Both the position numbers and the translations under genes were made by a program. A DNA stretch of 27,222 nt from positions 1-27,222 of the forward strand of contig CALVYO010000004.1 in assembly GCA_944372275.1 (NCBI GenBank), in the 5' to 3' direction. The notes under the pieces are model-generated. The model saw only the letters and a program-made list of their open reading frames with translations, made no database searches and had not been told where the DNA came from. This document shows, in pieces, positions 7,568-14,920 of the stretch. This stretch comes from an uncultured Bacilli bacterium (GTDB lineage: Bacteria; Bacillota_I; Bacilli_A; RF39; UBA660). Every line of letters begins with the position of its first letter. Position 1 is the stretch's first letter.

Positions 7568-7809
7568 TACATCATTTGATAATTTGAATTATTATAAGGA
7601 TTGTTATTAACTACTGCTTCTAAAGCACTTACTCTTTTTTCTAAGTTGCTTAATTGCGTAATAAAATCATTATTAATATTTTGATTACTCATTTGATTAT
7701 TCATAGGATAATTATTCATTTGGTAAGGCATTTGATTAGAAATAGGCATCATTGGCATCATTGGCATAGCTCCCATATATTGCATACCACAATCGCGATC
7801 TTTTTTCAT
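7567..7809 (-). CDS. Met/Asn/Gln-rich small protein, putative spore coat component
   Basis: 80 residues. After MKKDRDCG comes a low-complexity stretch rich in Met, Pro, Asn and Gln (MPMMPMMPISNQMPYQ), then a short predicted coiled coil (LSNLEKRVSALEAVV) and an Asn/Tyr-rich end. Such composition is common in spore coat and exosporium proteins, but I cannot assign a family. AAAGGAGG lies 6 nt before ATG. Upstream is a sigma-K-like promoter, supporting late mother-cell expression (inference). The opposite strand has an open frame only because of the skewed composition. Confidence 0.7.
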   Translation of the reverse strand: MKKDRDCGMQYMGAMPMMPMMPISNQMPYQMNNYPMNNQMSNQNINNDFITQLSNLEKRVSALEAVVNNNPYNNSNYQMM

Positions 7810-7833
7810 AAGTTTCCTCCTTTGTTTCTAATT

Positions 7834-7860
7834 AATTATATGCTTTATTAAAAAAATGGT
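7834..7860 (-). promoter_or_regulatory. Possible sigma-K-like promoter of the Met-rich gene
   Basis: On the reverse strand AC, 16 nt, then CATATAATT resembles the sigma-K pattern AC-N16/17-CATAnnnTA, with a mismatch at the last base. The same bases contain TATAAT, so a sigma-A promoter cannot be excluded. Confidence 0.35.
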
Positions 7861-7861
7861 G

Positions 7862-7867
7862 TATAAT
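7862..7867 (+). promoter_or_regulatory. -10 element of trmB
   Basis: A perfect TATAAT 16 nt before the trmB ATG, with GGTGATG as ribosome binding site. It lies just upstream of, and divergent from, the Met-rich gene's promoter. Confidence 0.5.
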
Positions 7868-7883
7868 ATTAAAAGGTGATGTT

Positions 7884-8528
7884 ATGCGATTAAGAAATAA
7901 AAAAGGTGCACAAGATATAATAAGTAAAAGTGAATATTATATAAATAATCCGATTGAGCATAAAGGTAAATTTAATAAATTATTTAAAAATAAACATAAT
8001 ATTGAAATTGAAATCGGTATGGGTAAAGGAAATTTTATTATAAATAAAGCGTTAGCCAATCCTAATATAAATTATATTGGAATTGAAAAATATCCTACGG
8101 TTTTGTTAAGTGCAGTTAAAAAATTAAATAATTTAAAATTAGATAATTTAAAAATTATTTGTATAGACGCTAACGAAATTGATGAAGTGTTCGATAAAGA
8201 AATTAGTAAAATTTATTTAAATTTTTCTGATCCTTGGCCTAAGAAAAAACACGCCAACAGAAGATTAACTAGTCCGATATTTTTAGAAAAATATAGTAAA
8301 ATATTTAAAGGTGATTATTTTGTTGAAATGAAAACAGATAATAAAAACTTATTTGAATATTCTTTAGTTTCATTTAGTAAACAAAATTATTCGTTTGAAG
8401 AAGTTAAATTAGATTTATATTCAAATCTAAATGAAGATAATATTCAAACCGAATATGAAAAAAAATTTGTTAGTTTAGGATTACCTATTTACAAATTAAA
8501 AGTAATCCATAAAATTTCACAAAAATAA
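7884..8528 (+). CDS. trmB: tRNA (guanine-N7-)-methyltransferase
   Basis: Uses S-adenosylmethionine to make m7G46 in the variable loop of tRNAs. 214 residues, the usual length. MRLRNKKGAQD is the standard TrmB start. EIEIGMGKGNFI at about 51-62 is the SAM-binding motif I, YIGIEKY follows as motif II, and NFSDPWPKKKHANRRL is the conserved catalytic and tRNA-binding block. TEYEKKF near the end is the conserved C-terminal motif. It is a single gene; the next gene has its own promoter. Confidence 0.96.
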   Translation: MRLRNKKGAQDIISKSEYYINNPIEHKGKFNKLFKNKHNIEIEIGMGKGNFIINKALANPNINYIGIEKYPTVLLSAVKKLNNLKLDNLKIICIDANEIDEVFDKEISKIYLNFSDPWPKKKHANRRLTSPIFLEKYSKIFKGDYFVEMKTDNKNLFEYSLVSFSKQNYSFEEVKLDLYSNLNEDNIQTEYEKKFVSLGLPIYKLKVIHKISQK

Positions 8529-8558
8529 TTGCCAAAATATTGAAAACTCTGTTATAAT
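8529..8558 (+). promoter_or_regulatory. Promoter of the lipoprotein-ytxH operon
   Basis: TTGCCA at 8529-8534, an 18-nt spacer, then TATAAT at 8553-8558 preceded by TGT, giving an extended -10 as well. It is one of the best promoters in the window. Confidence 0.7.
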
Positions 8559-8579
8559 ATATATAAGTAGGTGAGGCAA

Positions 8580-9179
8580 GTGAAGAAAGTATTGCTACTT
8601 AGTTTACTGCTTTTATTATGTGGTTGTTCGATAGTAAGAATTGATACTAGTAGTATCGATAATATAGTAGAAGTTGTATTATCGAAAGATAATAATTTAT
8701 ATAACCAAATAGGAAAAGGATATAAATATTATGTTCCACGAGGCGTATCTTATATGGATACTAACGATTATAATGATGTTTTATATTCTAATGGCGATTA
8801 TTATTATTTATATATAGATGTTATAAGTTATTATTATGATGTAGTAAAAGATTATCAAGAAAATAAAGAAGCATATTATTCAAAGAAAATAGATATTAAT
8901 GGTAAAACTGGATATTTAGAAATTAATGAACAAAAAAATGGTCGATATTTTATAGAGTTTATGTATAACTATGCTAAAATGGAAGTAGAAACTGATTATG
9001 AAGATATCAATGATGTCGTTTTAAATATGACTTATATTTTATCGACAGTTAAATTTAATGATAATATAATTAAAATTATTTTAGATGATGATTTTTTAGT
9101 TAGTGAAGAAAAATATGATATATTCACATCTAAAAAAGAAAGTAACGACTTTTTAAAACTAGAAGATGAGGTGGAATAA
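8580..9179 (+). CDS. Lipoprotein of unknown function
   Basis: 199 residues. MKKVLLLSLLLLLCGCS is a lipoprotein signal peptide with lipobox L-C-G-C, so Cys16 should be lipidated. The mature part is rich in Tyr and Asp and predicted as mixed alpha/beta; I do not recognise the fold. I chose GTG at 8580 because AGGTGAGG lies 3 nt before it and the positively charged start is then short. An in-frame GTG at 8571 overlaps that site. It is first in a four-gene operon; its stop overlaps the next start (TAATG), so translation is coupled. Confidence 0.75.
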   Translation: MKKVLLLSLLLLLCGCSIVRIDTSSIDNIVEVVLSKDNNLYNQIGKGYKYYVPRGVSYMDTNDYNDVLYSNGDYYYLYIDVISYYYDVVKDYQENKEAYYSKKIDINGKTGYLEINEQKNGRYFIEFMYNYAKMEVETDYEDINDVVLNMTYILSTVKFNDNIIKIILDDDFLVSEEKYDIFTSKKESNDFLKLEDEVE

Positions 9180-9802
9180 TGGGGTTATTTGATAAAGTTA
9201 AAAATTTATTTACAGAAGAAGATGAACCTGTTAAAAGTGAAGTTATTCAAGTAGAGATACCGGCTCCTGCAAAAGAAGAAAAAAAGGAAGAACCAAAAAT
9301 CGTAAAAGAAGAGCCAAAAGCACCAATATTTTTTGATGATGAATATTTTAAAGAATTAGAGCAACCTAAAAAAGAAGTTAAATCTAGTTATTTAAAAGAA
9401 CAACCAAAAATAATAAAAGAAGAAAAAAGAGTATTTAAACCAACACCGATTATTTCTCCTGTATATGGTGTACTAGATAAAAATTATAATAAAGAAGATA
9501 TTAAGCCTAAAAAAGAAAAAACAAGTTATTATACGAATACTTCAATAACGATTGATGAAGTTAGAAAAAAAGCGTATGGAACTTTAGAAGATGAATTAGA
9601 AAATACTTTAAATAGTTTAGTAATTAAAGAAGAAAAAGAAGAAGCAGATTTATTTGATGAATTGATAGATAAAGATGAAAATATTGATATTATCGATGAA
9701 GGAATCGAAAACAATATAGTAAAAGAAGAATTGGATAAAAAACCAATTACGGAAAGTGAATTGTTTGATTTAATCGATAGTATGTATGAGAAAGGAGAGT
9801 AG
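9179..9802 (+). CDS. Acidic, largely disordered protein with a conserved-looking short motif
   Basis: 207 residues, family not recognised. It begins with an amphipathic segment (MGLFDKVKNLFTEED) resembling membrane-surface helices, followed by Lys/Glu/Pro-rich low complexity. Around 90-110 lies an ordered-looking stretch, FKPTPIISPVYGVLDKNY, flanked by charged disorder, which looks like a short binding motif. Another acidic region follows, and a C-terminal helix, ITESELFDLIDSMYEK. No catalytic motif is visible. The layout (N-terminal helix, linker, peptide motif, C-terminal helix) suits a scaffold or adaptor at the membrane; this is inference. It lies between a lipoprotein gene and DUF948/YtxH genes. 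Confidence 0.75.
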   Translation: MGLFDKVKNLFTEEDEPVKSEVIQVEIPAPAKEEKKEEPKIVKEEPKAPIFFDDEYFKELEQPKKEVKSSYLKEQPKIIKEEKRVFKPTPIISPVYGVLDKNYNKEDIKPKKEKTSYYTNTSITIDEVRKKAYGTLEDELENTLNSLVIKEEKEEADLFDELIDKDENIDIIDEGIENNIVKEELDKKPITESELFDLIDSMYEKGE

Positions 9803-9804
9803 AT

Positions 9805-10092
9805 ATGGTTATAGATGTAAAAGAATTATTTGTTGTAATATTATTTATTTCTTTGATTATACTAGTAATAACGACAACTGTTGCAATGGTTAATTTAATT
9901 AAAACATTAAAGAAAGTAAATAAAATTGTCGATGATGTTGATTATAAAGTAAATAAATTAAATGGGTTATTTGATATTATCGATAACACAACTGATGTAA
10001 TCAATACTTTTAGTGATAAAATAGCAACAGGTATTTCTAACGGAATTACGTGGTTATTAAATAGAAAGAAGAAAGGTGATAATGATGAGTAA
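9805..10092 (+). CDS. DUF948 (YtxG-like) membrane protein
   Basis: 95 residues: one N-terminal membrane helix (about 8-33), then a helical part with VNKIVDDVDYKVNKLNGLFDIIDNTTDVIN, and a basic end. This matches small DUF948 proteins such as Bacillus YtxG, a general-stress protein often encoded with YtxH. Function is unknown. AAAGGAGAG lies before ATG. The last 8 bases overlap the ytxH start (ATGAGTAA). Confidence 0.75.
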   Translation: MVIDVKELFVVILFISLIILVITTTVAMVNLIKTLKKVNKIVDDVDYKVNKLNGLFDIIDNTTDVINTFSDKIATGISNGITWLLNRKKKGDNDE

Positions 10093-10486
10093 GAAGAAAA
10101 GTGGATTTGGTAAGTTTTTATTAGGTGCCGGCATTGGTGCTGGATTAGGAGTTTTATTTGCTCCCAAAAAAGGATCTGAAACAAGAAAAGAATTAAAATT
10201 AAAATTCGATGAATTATTGGCTAAGGCTAAAGAAGTAGATGCTGATGAAGTTAAAGAAACTATTGAAACTAAAATTGAAGAAATTAAGGCTGAATTAGAA
10301 GATTTGGATAAAGAAAAAGTTTTAAAAATTGCCAAAAAAAAAGCAAACGATCTTCAAGTAAAAGCTGAAGAATTATTAAATTATGCTATTGAAAAAGGAA
10401 CTCCTGTTTTAGAAAAAGCTGCTGATTCAGTAAGATTAAAAACTATTGAAGTTACTAAACAAATATTAGAAAAATTAGAAAAATAA
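10085..10486 (+). CDS. ytxH: YtxH-like protein
   Basis: 133 residues. GFGKFLLGAGIGAGLGVLFA, a glycine-zipper-like membrane segment, followed by PKKGSETRKELK is the YtxH (PF12732) signature. The remaining 100 residues form a charged amphipathic helix. It is a stress-associated membrane protein without known biochemistry. I chose ATG at 10085, 5 nt after AAAGGTGA; GTG at 10076 and ATG at 10082 are upstream alternatives in the same frame. Last gene of the operon; its terminator stem begins at the stop codon. Confidence 0.85.
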   Translation: MSKKKSGFGKFLLGAGIGAGLGVLFAPKKGSETRKELKLKFDELLAKAKEVDADEVKETIETKIEEIKAELEDLDKEKVLKIAKKKANDLQVKAEELLNYAIEKGTPVLEKAADSVRLKTIEVTKQILEKLEK

Positions 10487-10508
10487 AATACCTATAATTT
10501 AGGTGTTT
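10486..10508 (+). terminator. ytxH terminator stem with its T-run missing; left copy of a 23-bp direct repeat
   Basis: Bases 10486-10494 pair with 10500-10508 (9 bp including one G-U, loop TAATT). The stem is followed not by T but by CGGGC and repeat element A. A 21/23 identical direct copy lies at 12194-12216, and that one does keep its T-run. Confidence 0.6.
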
Positions 10509-10510
10509 CG

Positions 10511-10550
10511 GGCTATTGACAAATAAATTGTGTTAATAGTCTTTTTATTT
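10511..10550 (+). repeat. Inverted-repeat element, copy A
   Basis: GGCTATTGACA (10511-10521) pairs with TGTTAATAGTC (10531-10541), counting two G-U pairs, and TTTTTATTT follows. The same arms recur at 14572 and 16240, and a partial reversed copy lies at 16782. As RNA it is a passable terminator; as DNA it is a dispersed repeat. Confidence 0.75.
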
Positions 10551-10624
10551 AGTATAACTTATATGTAAGATTTTTTAATATCCTAAAATAAAGCTTGCAA
10601 GGCCTTACTTTTTTTATGAAAAAA

Positions 10625-10633
10625 TGATATAAT
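10625..10633 (+). promoter_or_regulatory. Extended -10 promoter of module A, upstream of fic
   Basis: TGATATAAT, 112 nt from the TTGACA of repeat A to the -10. Equivalent promoters lie 115 and 121 nt from copies B and C. Confidence 0.6.
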
Positions 10634-10818
10634 TATTGTGGAATATGAAAGGATTAAATGGAAATAACGAGAGCTATTGAAGAATTAGTTTTAATTAATT
10701 ATTCACATTAAGTTAAATTATAGAATAGATAACTGAAGTCGAAAAATAATGTATTATTATTGAAAAATATAATTATAGTAAATTACTAAAGCAAAATTAA
10801 AATGAAGGAAGTGTAATT
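10634..10818 (+). other. 185-nt fic leader with one short open frame
   Basis: AT-rich leader between the module A promoter and fic. A 17-codon frame (10657-10710, MEITRAIEELVLINYSH) has GAAAGGA 5 nt upstream and could be a leader peptide or the rest of a lost gene. No strong structure otherwise; AAGGAAG before 10819 is the fic ribosome binding site. Confidence 0.35.
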
Positions 10819-11958
10819 ATGAAATTAGAAGAATATAAAGCAGGAGAATATAAACAAGGAATTGGATATAAAGCGTTTTTGCCAAGCAATATTAATTATA
10901 ATTGGGGCTGGGATGATACAAAATTAGATGCATTACTTGCTGAAGCGAATAGACAAATTGGAGAGTTAAATGCTTATTCATTATTACTTCCAAATGTTGA
11001 TTTATATATTAAAATGCATGTAAAAATTGAAGCAAATAAATCTAGTAAAATTGAAGGAACTAAAACAACTATTGAAGAAGATTTATCAGATATACAAGAT
11101 ATAAATCCAGAAAAAAGAGACGATTGGGAAGAAGTTCAAAATTATGTTAAAGCAACTAATTATGGAATAGATAGAATTAATGAAGGTTTTCCAGTATGCA
11201 ATAGATTAATTAGAGATATGCATAGAATATTATTAAATGGTGTTAGAGGAGAAAAAAAGACGCCAGGGGAATTTAGAATATCACAAAACTGGATTGGAGG
11301 AACAATGCCATCGAATGCTGCATATGTTCCACCTTTAGTTGAAGATTTGGCAGATTGCTTAAAAGATCTAGAGTTATTTATTAATAATGAAGAAATTGAT
11401 ACACCAGATTTAATTAAAATTGCTATAATTCATTATCAATTCGAGTCAATACATCCATTTTTAGATGGAAACGGAAGAATTGGTAGATTATTAATCCCTT
11501 TATATTTGCAAAGTAAAAAATATTTAGATAATCCTTGTTTATATATATCATTCTTTTTTGAAAAAAATAGGGAATTATATTATCAAAAATTAAATGATGT
11601 TAGAGTTAAAAATGATATCATTGGATGGATAAAATTCTTTTTAGAGGGAATAATAGAAACGGCTAAAATAGCAAAAGAAAAATTTAAAAAAGTTGTAGAA
11701 CTTACAAAAAAAGTTTATGCACAGATAACAGATTTAAGAGTTAAATATGATAATGTAAAAAAAATTATCGATTATTTTTATAATGAACCATATTCAACAA
11801 GAAAAAAGATATCTGAATCATTAAAAATGCCTGAATCTACAGTAAACGGCGTTATAAATGAATTAAAATTAGCTAATATAATACAAGAAACAACTGGTTA
11901 TAGTAGAAATCAAGTATTTGTATTTTCTGAGTATGTTGAGATATTCTTGACTGAATAA
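10819..11958 (+). CDS. Fic-domain AMP transferase with inhibitory helix and C-terminal winged helix
   Basis: 379 residues. Fic proteins usually transfer AMP from ATP to a hydroxyl on a target protein. The core motif HPFLDGNGRIGR at about 212-223 is complete, with catalytic His212. KSSKIEGT at about 74-81 fits the inhibitory motif (S/T)xxxE(G/N), with Glu79 as the ATP-blocking residue, in front of the Fic core as in class II (SoFic-like) enzymes. YVPPLVEDL is the usual flap region. The C-terminal 80 residues form a winged-helix domain (STRKKISESLKMPESTVNGVIN), so it may bind DNA and regulate itself. Such genes are common accessory genes. It is preceded by repeat module A and followed by tandem hairpin repeats. 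Confidence 0.92.
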   Translation: MKLEEYKAGEYKQGIGYKAFLPSNINYNWGWDDTKLDALLAEANRQIGELNAYSLLLPNVDLYIKMHVKIEANKSSKIEGTKTTIEEDLSDIQDINPEKRDDWEEVQNYVKATNYGIDRINEGFPVCNRLIRDMHRILLNGVRGEKKTPGEFRISQNWIGGTMPSNAAYVPPLVEDLADCLKDLELFINNEEIDTPDLIKIAIIHYQFESIHPFLDGNGRIGRLLIPLYLQSKKYLDNPCLYISFFFEKNRELYYQKLNDVRVKNDIIGWIKFFLEGIIETAKIAKEKFKKVVELTKKVYAQITDLRVKYDNVKKIIDYFYNEPYSTRKKISESLKMPESTVNGVINELKLANIIQETTGYSRNQVFVFSEYVEIFLTE

Positions 11959-11960
11959 TT

Positions 11961-12065
11961 TTATAAAACGAAAAATCAAAAAAATTCGTTCTATAAAAAA
12001 TTATAAAACGAAAAATCAAAAAAATTCGTTCCATAAAAAAATATAAAACGAAAAATTAAAAAAAT
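11961..12065 (+). repeat. 40-bp tandem hairpin repeat, 2.6 copies
   Basis: Units 11961-12000 and 12001-12040 differ by one base; a third, truncated and diverged copy runs to about 12065. Each full unit holds inverted arms TTATAAAACGAA and TTCGTTCTATAA (11/12 pairs in unit 1) around an A-rich loop. It lies directly after the fic stop codon. There are no spacers, so it is not a CRISPR array. Confidence 0.85.
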
Positions 12066-12106
12066 AATGACTAAATCGTAATGGTAATTTAGTCATTTTA
12101 TTTTTT
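12066..12106 (+). terminator. Intrinsic terminator of fic
   Basis: AATGACTAAAT (12066-12076) pairs perfectly with ATTTAGTCATT (12087-12097) and a T-rich run follows. It closes the fic transcript after the tandem repeats. Confidence 0.85.
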
Positions 12107-12193
12107 GCAAATAATAATATTGATTTTTTTATTTTTAGAGTGATGAATAATTAAACAAAAGCTATGCTTAAATATTACTTATATACCTATCTT

Positions 12194-12216
12194 AAATACT
12201 TATAATTTAGGTATTT
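12194..12216. terminator. Terminator hairpin at the end of the ATP-grasp gene; right copy of the 23-bp direct repeat
   Basis: A 9-bp stem (12194-12202 with 12208-12216) overlaps the ATP-grasp stop codon and is followed on the + strand by a T-run. It is 21/23 identical to 10486-10508, in direct orientation. Confidence 0.65.
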
Positions 12217-13210
12217 TTGTTTTATAATAAGGCATTAATCCAATTCTATCTGGAGTGTGTTCAGGTAATTGCCAAAATGTATAATCAGGATAATCATTTC
12301 CTTCAATTATACCCGGACCATTTTCACCAATAAATACATCCCAACCAACATATTTTATTTCAGGAACTTCCAATGCCGCTTTTTTAACTAATTCGATTGC
12401 TTCTTTAAACATTGGTATTTGAAAACCTTCAAATTTAACATTTGTATCAGGATGTTTAACATAAGTATGACCACTTTCAGAATGACCAATACCTCTAATT
12501 TTACCAGTTTTTAAATCGATAGGAGCACATATTCCTTCAAATCCCATATTATCTAAATAATGTCCACCAGAACCACTTTTTGATACAGCATATACGATTT
12601 CAGGTGTACCATTATCAACTAATGTAACTATTCGCATACAATTTACTGCATTTGGATATAATTTATTCATATCTTTATGTTGTTTAATAACTTCTTCGAT
12701 CATTCTTAAATTTTTAGATTTAATGTAATCATACATTTCTTCTAAATCTTTAAAATCTTTTTTATTTAATTTTTCAATTCCTCGACCACTATCTAAATTA
12801 AATGGCTTAGCAAAAACAACATCTTTATTTTTCATAAATTTTTTAAATTCTTTTAAATCAGTTTCATCGATATCGATAACTTCTCGTTTTAAATATTTTT
12901 TAAATCTTTTATCGAATAGATTTTTTTTATCAATTATGTCTGAAAATTCTTGATTATTTAAAGCCATAATGATTTTTTTATTTCTTACTCTTGTAACATA
13001 AGTATCCCTATTTTTATGCTTCATATTATAAAATTCAAATATTTTATAATCGTGATATCCCGCACCATATCTGATGCCACACCACACCATATCACTAAAG
13101 ATAAGAAATTTGTTTTTTTTGTTAATGTCGTGTATTTCATTAACTGTTTTAAAAAATTGATCGTAGTGCATTCCACTTACTACTCTTGCTAAATATTTTA
13201 CTTTATTCAT
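12200..13210 (-). CDS. ATP-grasp protein of the sugar-transfer-associated type
   Basis: 336 residues. ATP-grasp enzymes ligate a carboxylate to an amine or thiol using ATP. VFAKPFNLDSGRGIEKL carries the Lys and Gly-rich loop of the ATP site, YPNAVNCMRIVTLVDNGTPEIVYAV is a hallmark of the 'sugar-transfer associated ATP-grasp' family (PF14397), and KYVGWDVFIGENGPGIIEGNDYPD supplies the acidic metal ligands. The family occurs near polysaccharide and teichoic/teichuronic-type synthesis genes; substrates are not well known. Here it is a lone gene divergent from the M23 peptidase. The start has GGTGAT upstream. Confidence 0.82.
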   Translation of the reverse strand: MNKVKYLARVVSGMHYDQFFKTVNEIHDINKKNKFLIFSDMVWCGIRYGAGYHDYKIFEFYNMKHKNRDTYVTRVRNKKIIMALNNQEFSDIIDKKNLFDKRFKKYLKREVIDIDETDLKEFKKFMKNKDVVFAKPFNLDSGRGIEKLNKKDFKDLEEMYDYIKSKNLRMIEEVIKQHKDMNKLYPNAVNCMRIVTLVDNGTPEIVYAVSKSGSGGHYLDNMGFEGICAPIDLKTGKIRGIGHSESGHTYVKHPDTNVKFEGFQIPMFKEAIELVKKAALEVPEIKYVGWDVFIGENGPGIIEGNDYPDYTFWQLPEHTPDRIGLMPYYKTKIPKL

Positions 13211-13225
13211 ATAATCACCATATTA

Positions 13226-13234
13226 ATTATAACA
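13226..13234 (-). promoter_or_regulatory. Extended -10 promoter of the ATP-grasp gene
   Basis: TGTTATAAT on the reverse strand, 15 nt before the start codon. No -35 is evident. Confidence 0.5.
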
Positions 13235-13282
13235 TATGCTAATGTAAAATAATTAAAAAAATTTAAAAAAATTGTAAAAATA

Positions 13283-13291
13283 TGATATAAT
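13283..13291 (+). promoter_or_regulatory. Extended -10 promoter of the M23 peptidase gene
   Basis: TGATATAAT, 26 nt before the start codon and divergent from the ATP-grasp promoter. Confidence 0.55.
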
Positions 13292-13317
13292 GTTTAATAG
13301 GAGATGATGTATTTAAT

Positions 13318-14547
13318 ATGGTAAAAAAAGTTTTATATATAATTTTTATGTTTTGCTTAGTAATTTCTAATTTATATGTACCAGTTGCCGAGGCTAAAAC
13401 TTTAGGTGATATGAAAAAAGAATTAGAAGAATTTAAAGAACAATACGAACAAAATAAATTAGAAAAAGAATTAAGTGAAAAAGAAAAGCAAGAAATTGAA
13501 GCCAATATAAATTCTATTAATAATAGCATTTATCAAGCAGGCGAGGATATTAAAAATTTAAATAAAGAAATAGAAGTTTTAACGCAAGAAATTGCTGAGG
13601 ATGAAGAAGAAATAAAAGATATTTTGTCATTTACACAGATTCAAAATGGAGAATCAGCATATTTGGAGTATGCTTTCGGTGCTAAAACATTTACAGATTT
13701 TATTTATCGAATTGCTGTTTCAGAACAATTAACTAATTATAATGAACAATTAATTGAAAAAAATAAGAAAAATATTGAAGATAATAAAAAGAAAACAGAG
13801 GAACTTGCTACTAAAAAAGTAGAACTTGCTGAAAGACAAGAGGAATTAACAGTTGAATTAAATAAAATAAAGGCTAATTTACAAGAAATTGATGAAGAAG
13901 CATTATCAATTGAAGAATTAATTAAAGTTCACGAATCACAAATTAAATTATATGAAGATCATGGGTGTAAAGATGATGAAGATGTTGAAGAGTGTGGTAA
14001 AAACTTTTTACCTCCAGACACTAGTTTCTGGAGGCCATTAAAAGAGGGTATGATCTCTGGTACTTTAGGGTTATATGGACCTCGTACTCCTTGTGGTAAT
14101 GGTGTAAGTTGTTATCACTATGGAATGGATTTAACTACTTATAACGCTAATGCAGGTACTACTCCTGTTTATGCTGTTGCTAATGGTATGGTTATATCTG
14201 TTGTACCACTTAATTTAGTAAATGGTAAACAATGTGGTGGTATTAAAGTTTATATTCAACATAATGTTAATGGTAAATTATATACTACTGGATATTTACA
14301 TATGCATAGTATAAATGTAAAAGAGGGTCAAGTAGTTACAAAAGATACATTAATAGGTATTATGGGTGGATTTGAATCTTATGATAATTGTTCAACAGGA
14401 GGTCATTTACATCTAGAAATATCTACTGGTAGTTTTGAAAACTTAAATAATGTAACATATTATAGTAAAAGATATGATCCATCAATAAGCATTAATTTCC
14501 CTTCTAGAGTTAATTCATATTGGTATGATCGAGTTACAAAATACTAA
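13318..14547 (+). CDS. Secreted M23 peptidase with coiled-coil domain (murein hydrolase or activator)
   Basis: 409 residues. A signal peptide (about 1-26, ending AEA) is followed by a coiled coil at 28-215 broken by a globular segment, the architecture of EnvC/PcsB/CwlO-like division proteins. The M23 (lysostaphin/LytM) domain spans about 245-390. Zinc ligands His267 and Asp271 (HYGMD) and the HLH motif His363/His365 are present, with His328/His330 in YLHMH, so it looks catalytically competent. It should cut peptide cross-bridges in peptidoglycan or regulate such enzymes. Cys pairs in the M23 domain may form disulfides. AGGAG lies 14 nt before ATG, an unusually long gap, but the signal peptide supports this start. 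Confidence 0.9.
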   Translation: MVKKVLYIIFMFCLVISNLYVPVAEAKTLGDMKKELEEFKEQYEQNKLEKELSEKEKQEIEANINSINNSIYQAGEDIKNLNKEIEVLTQEIAEDEEEIKDILSFTQIQNGESAYLEYAFGAKTFTDFIYRIAVSEQLTNYNEQLIEKNKKNIEDNKKKTEELATKKVELAERQEELTVELNKIKANLQEIDEEALSIEELIKVHESQIKLYEDHGCKDDEDVEECGKNFLPPDTSFWRPLKEGMISGTLGLYGPRTPCGNGVSCYHYGMDLTTYNANAGTTPVYAVANGMVISVVPLNLVNGKQCGGIKVYIQHNVNGKLYTTGYLHMHSINVKEGQVVTKDTLIGIMGGFESYDNCSTGGHLHLEISTGSFENLNNVTYYSKRYDPSISINFPSRVNSYWYDRVTKY

Positions 14548-14569
14548 AAAAGATATTGTTTTGATATCT
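14546..14569 (+). terminator. Terminator-type hairpin of the M23 gene, T-run missing
   Basis: An A-run then AGATAT (14551-14556) pairs with ATATCT (14564-14569). The T-run expected after it is absent; repeat copy B begins 3 nt later, as with ytxH and copy A. Confidence 0.55.
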
Positions 14570-14571
14570 CA

Positions 14572-14610
14572 GACTATTGACAAATAAATTGTTAATAGTC
14601 TCTTTATTTT
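14572..14610 (+). repeat. Inverted-repeat element, copy B
   Basis: GACTATTGACA (14572-14582) pairs with TGTTAATAGTC (14590-14600), one G-U, loop AATAAAT, followed by TCTTTATTTT. It is nearly identical to copies A and C. Confidence 0.8.
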
Positions 14611-14688
14611 CTAGTATCATAATAATTTTTTATATTCTTAATTTTTTAACGATTATGTATGAATTTTATTTTTAATTTTAAAACAATA

Positions 14689-14697
14689 TGATATAAT
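14689..14697 (+). promoter_or_regulatory. Extended -10 promoter of module B, upstream of the GH3 gene
   Basis: TGATATAAT with the -10 beginning 115 nt after the TTGACA of repeat B. Confidence 0.6.
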
Positions 14698-14920
14698 TGT
14701 AATTGAATAAGTCAATATGAGAAATGTAAATAATATTAAAATTAAATTATGAGTAATATTTTTAAGACGTATCAGGGAGAATTATTAATTAAAATAAATT
14801 AGTTATTGAATAATATATTGTTCATAAAAATTATAATTAAAATATCATTAATTTAATTAATAAGTAACATTTATTTTCTGTATTATTTAATTATTCATAA
14901 TTTACAACATAGGAGGATAT
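14698..14920 (+). other. 223-nt leader of the GH3 gene
   Basis: Very AT-rich. It begins with a start-like stretch, ATGAGAAATGTAA, that recurs one base shorter in module C. A 17-codon frame (14749-14802) has no ribosome binding site. No strong hairpin or known riboswitch is seen. AGGAGG at about 14911 precedes the GH3 start. Confidence 0.4.

Noticed and set aside
7654..7851. His/Ile-rich forward frame opposite the Met-rich gene
   Set aside because: Shadow frame caused by the Met/Asn-rich composition; no ribosome binding site.
7882..7892. MRLRNKK/MRLSEN similarity of the trmB and proS starts as a shared leader
   Set aside because: Both begin with TTATGCGATTAA by chance; the proteins diverge at once and both fit their own families.
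10511..10541. Repeat element as an integron attC site
   Set aside because: The arms do not fit the RYYYAAC and GTTRRRY core sites, and no integron integrase is in the window.
10516..10545. TTGACA in the repeat elements as a promoter -35
   Set aside because: No -10-like sequence lies 16-18 nt downstream in any copy; the TTGACA is part of a stem arm.
11961..12065. CRISPR array
   Set aside because: The 40-bp units are directly abutting with no spacers, and no cas gene is near.
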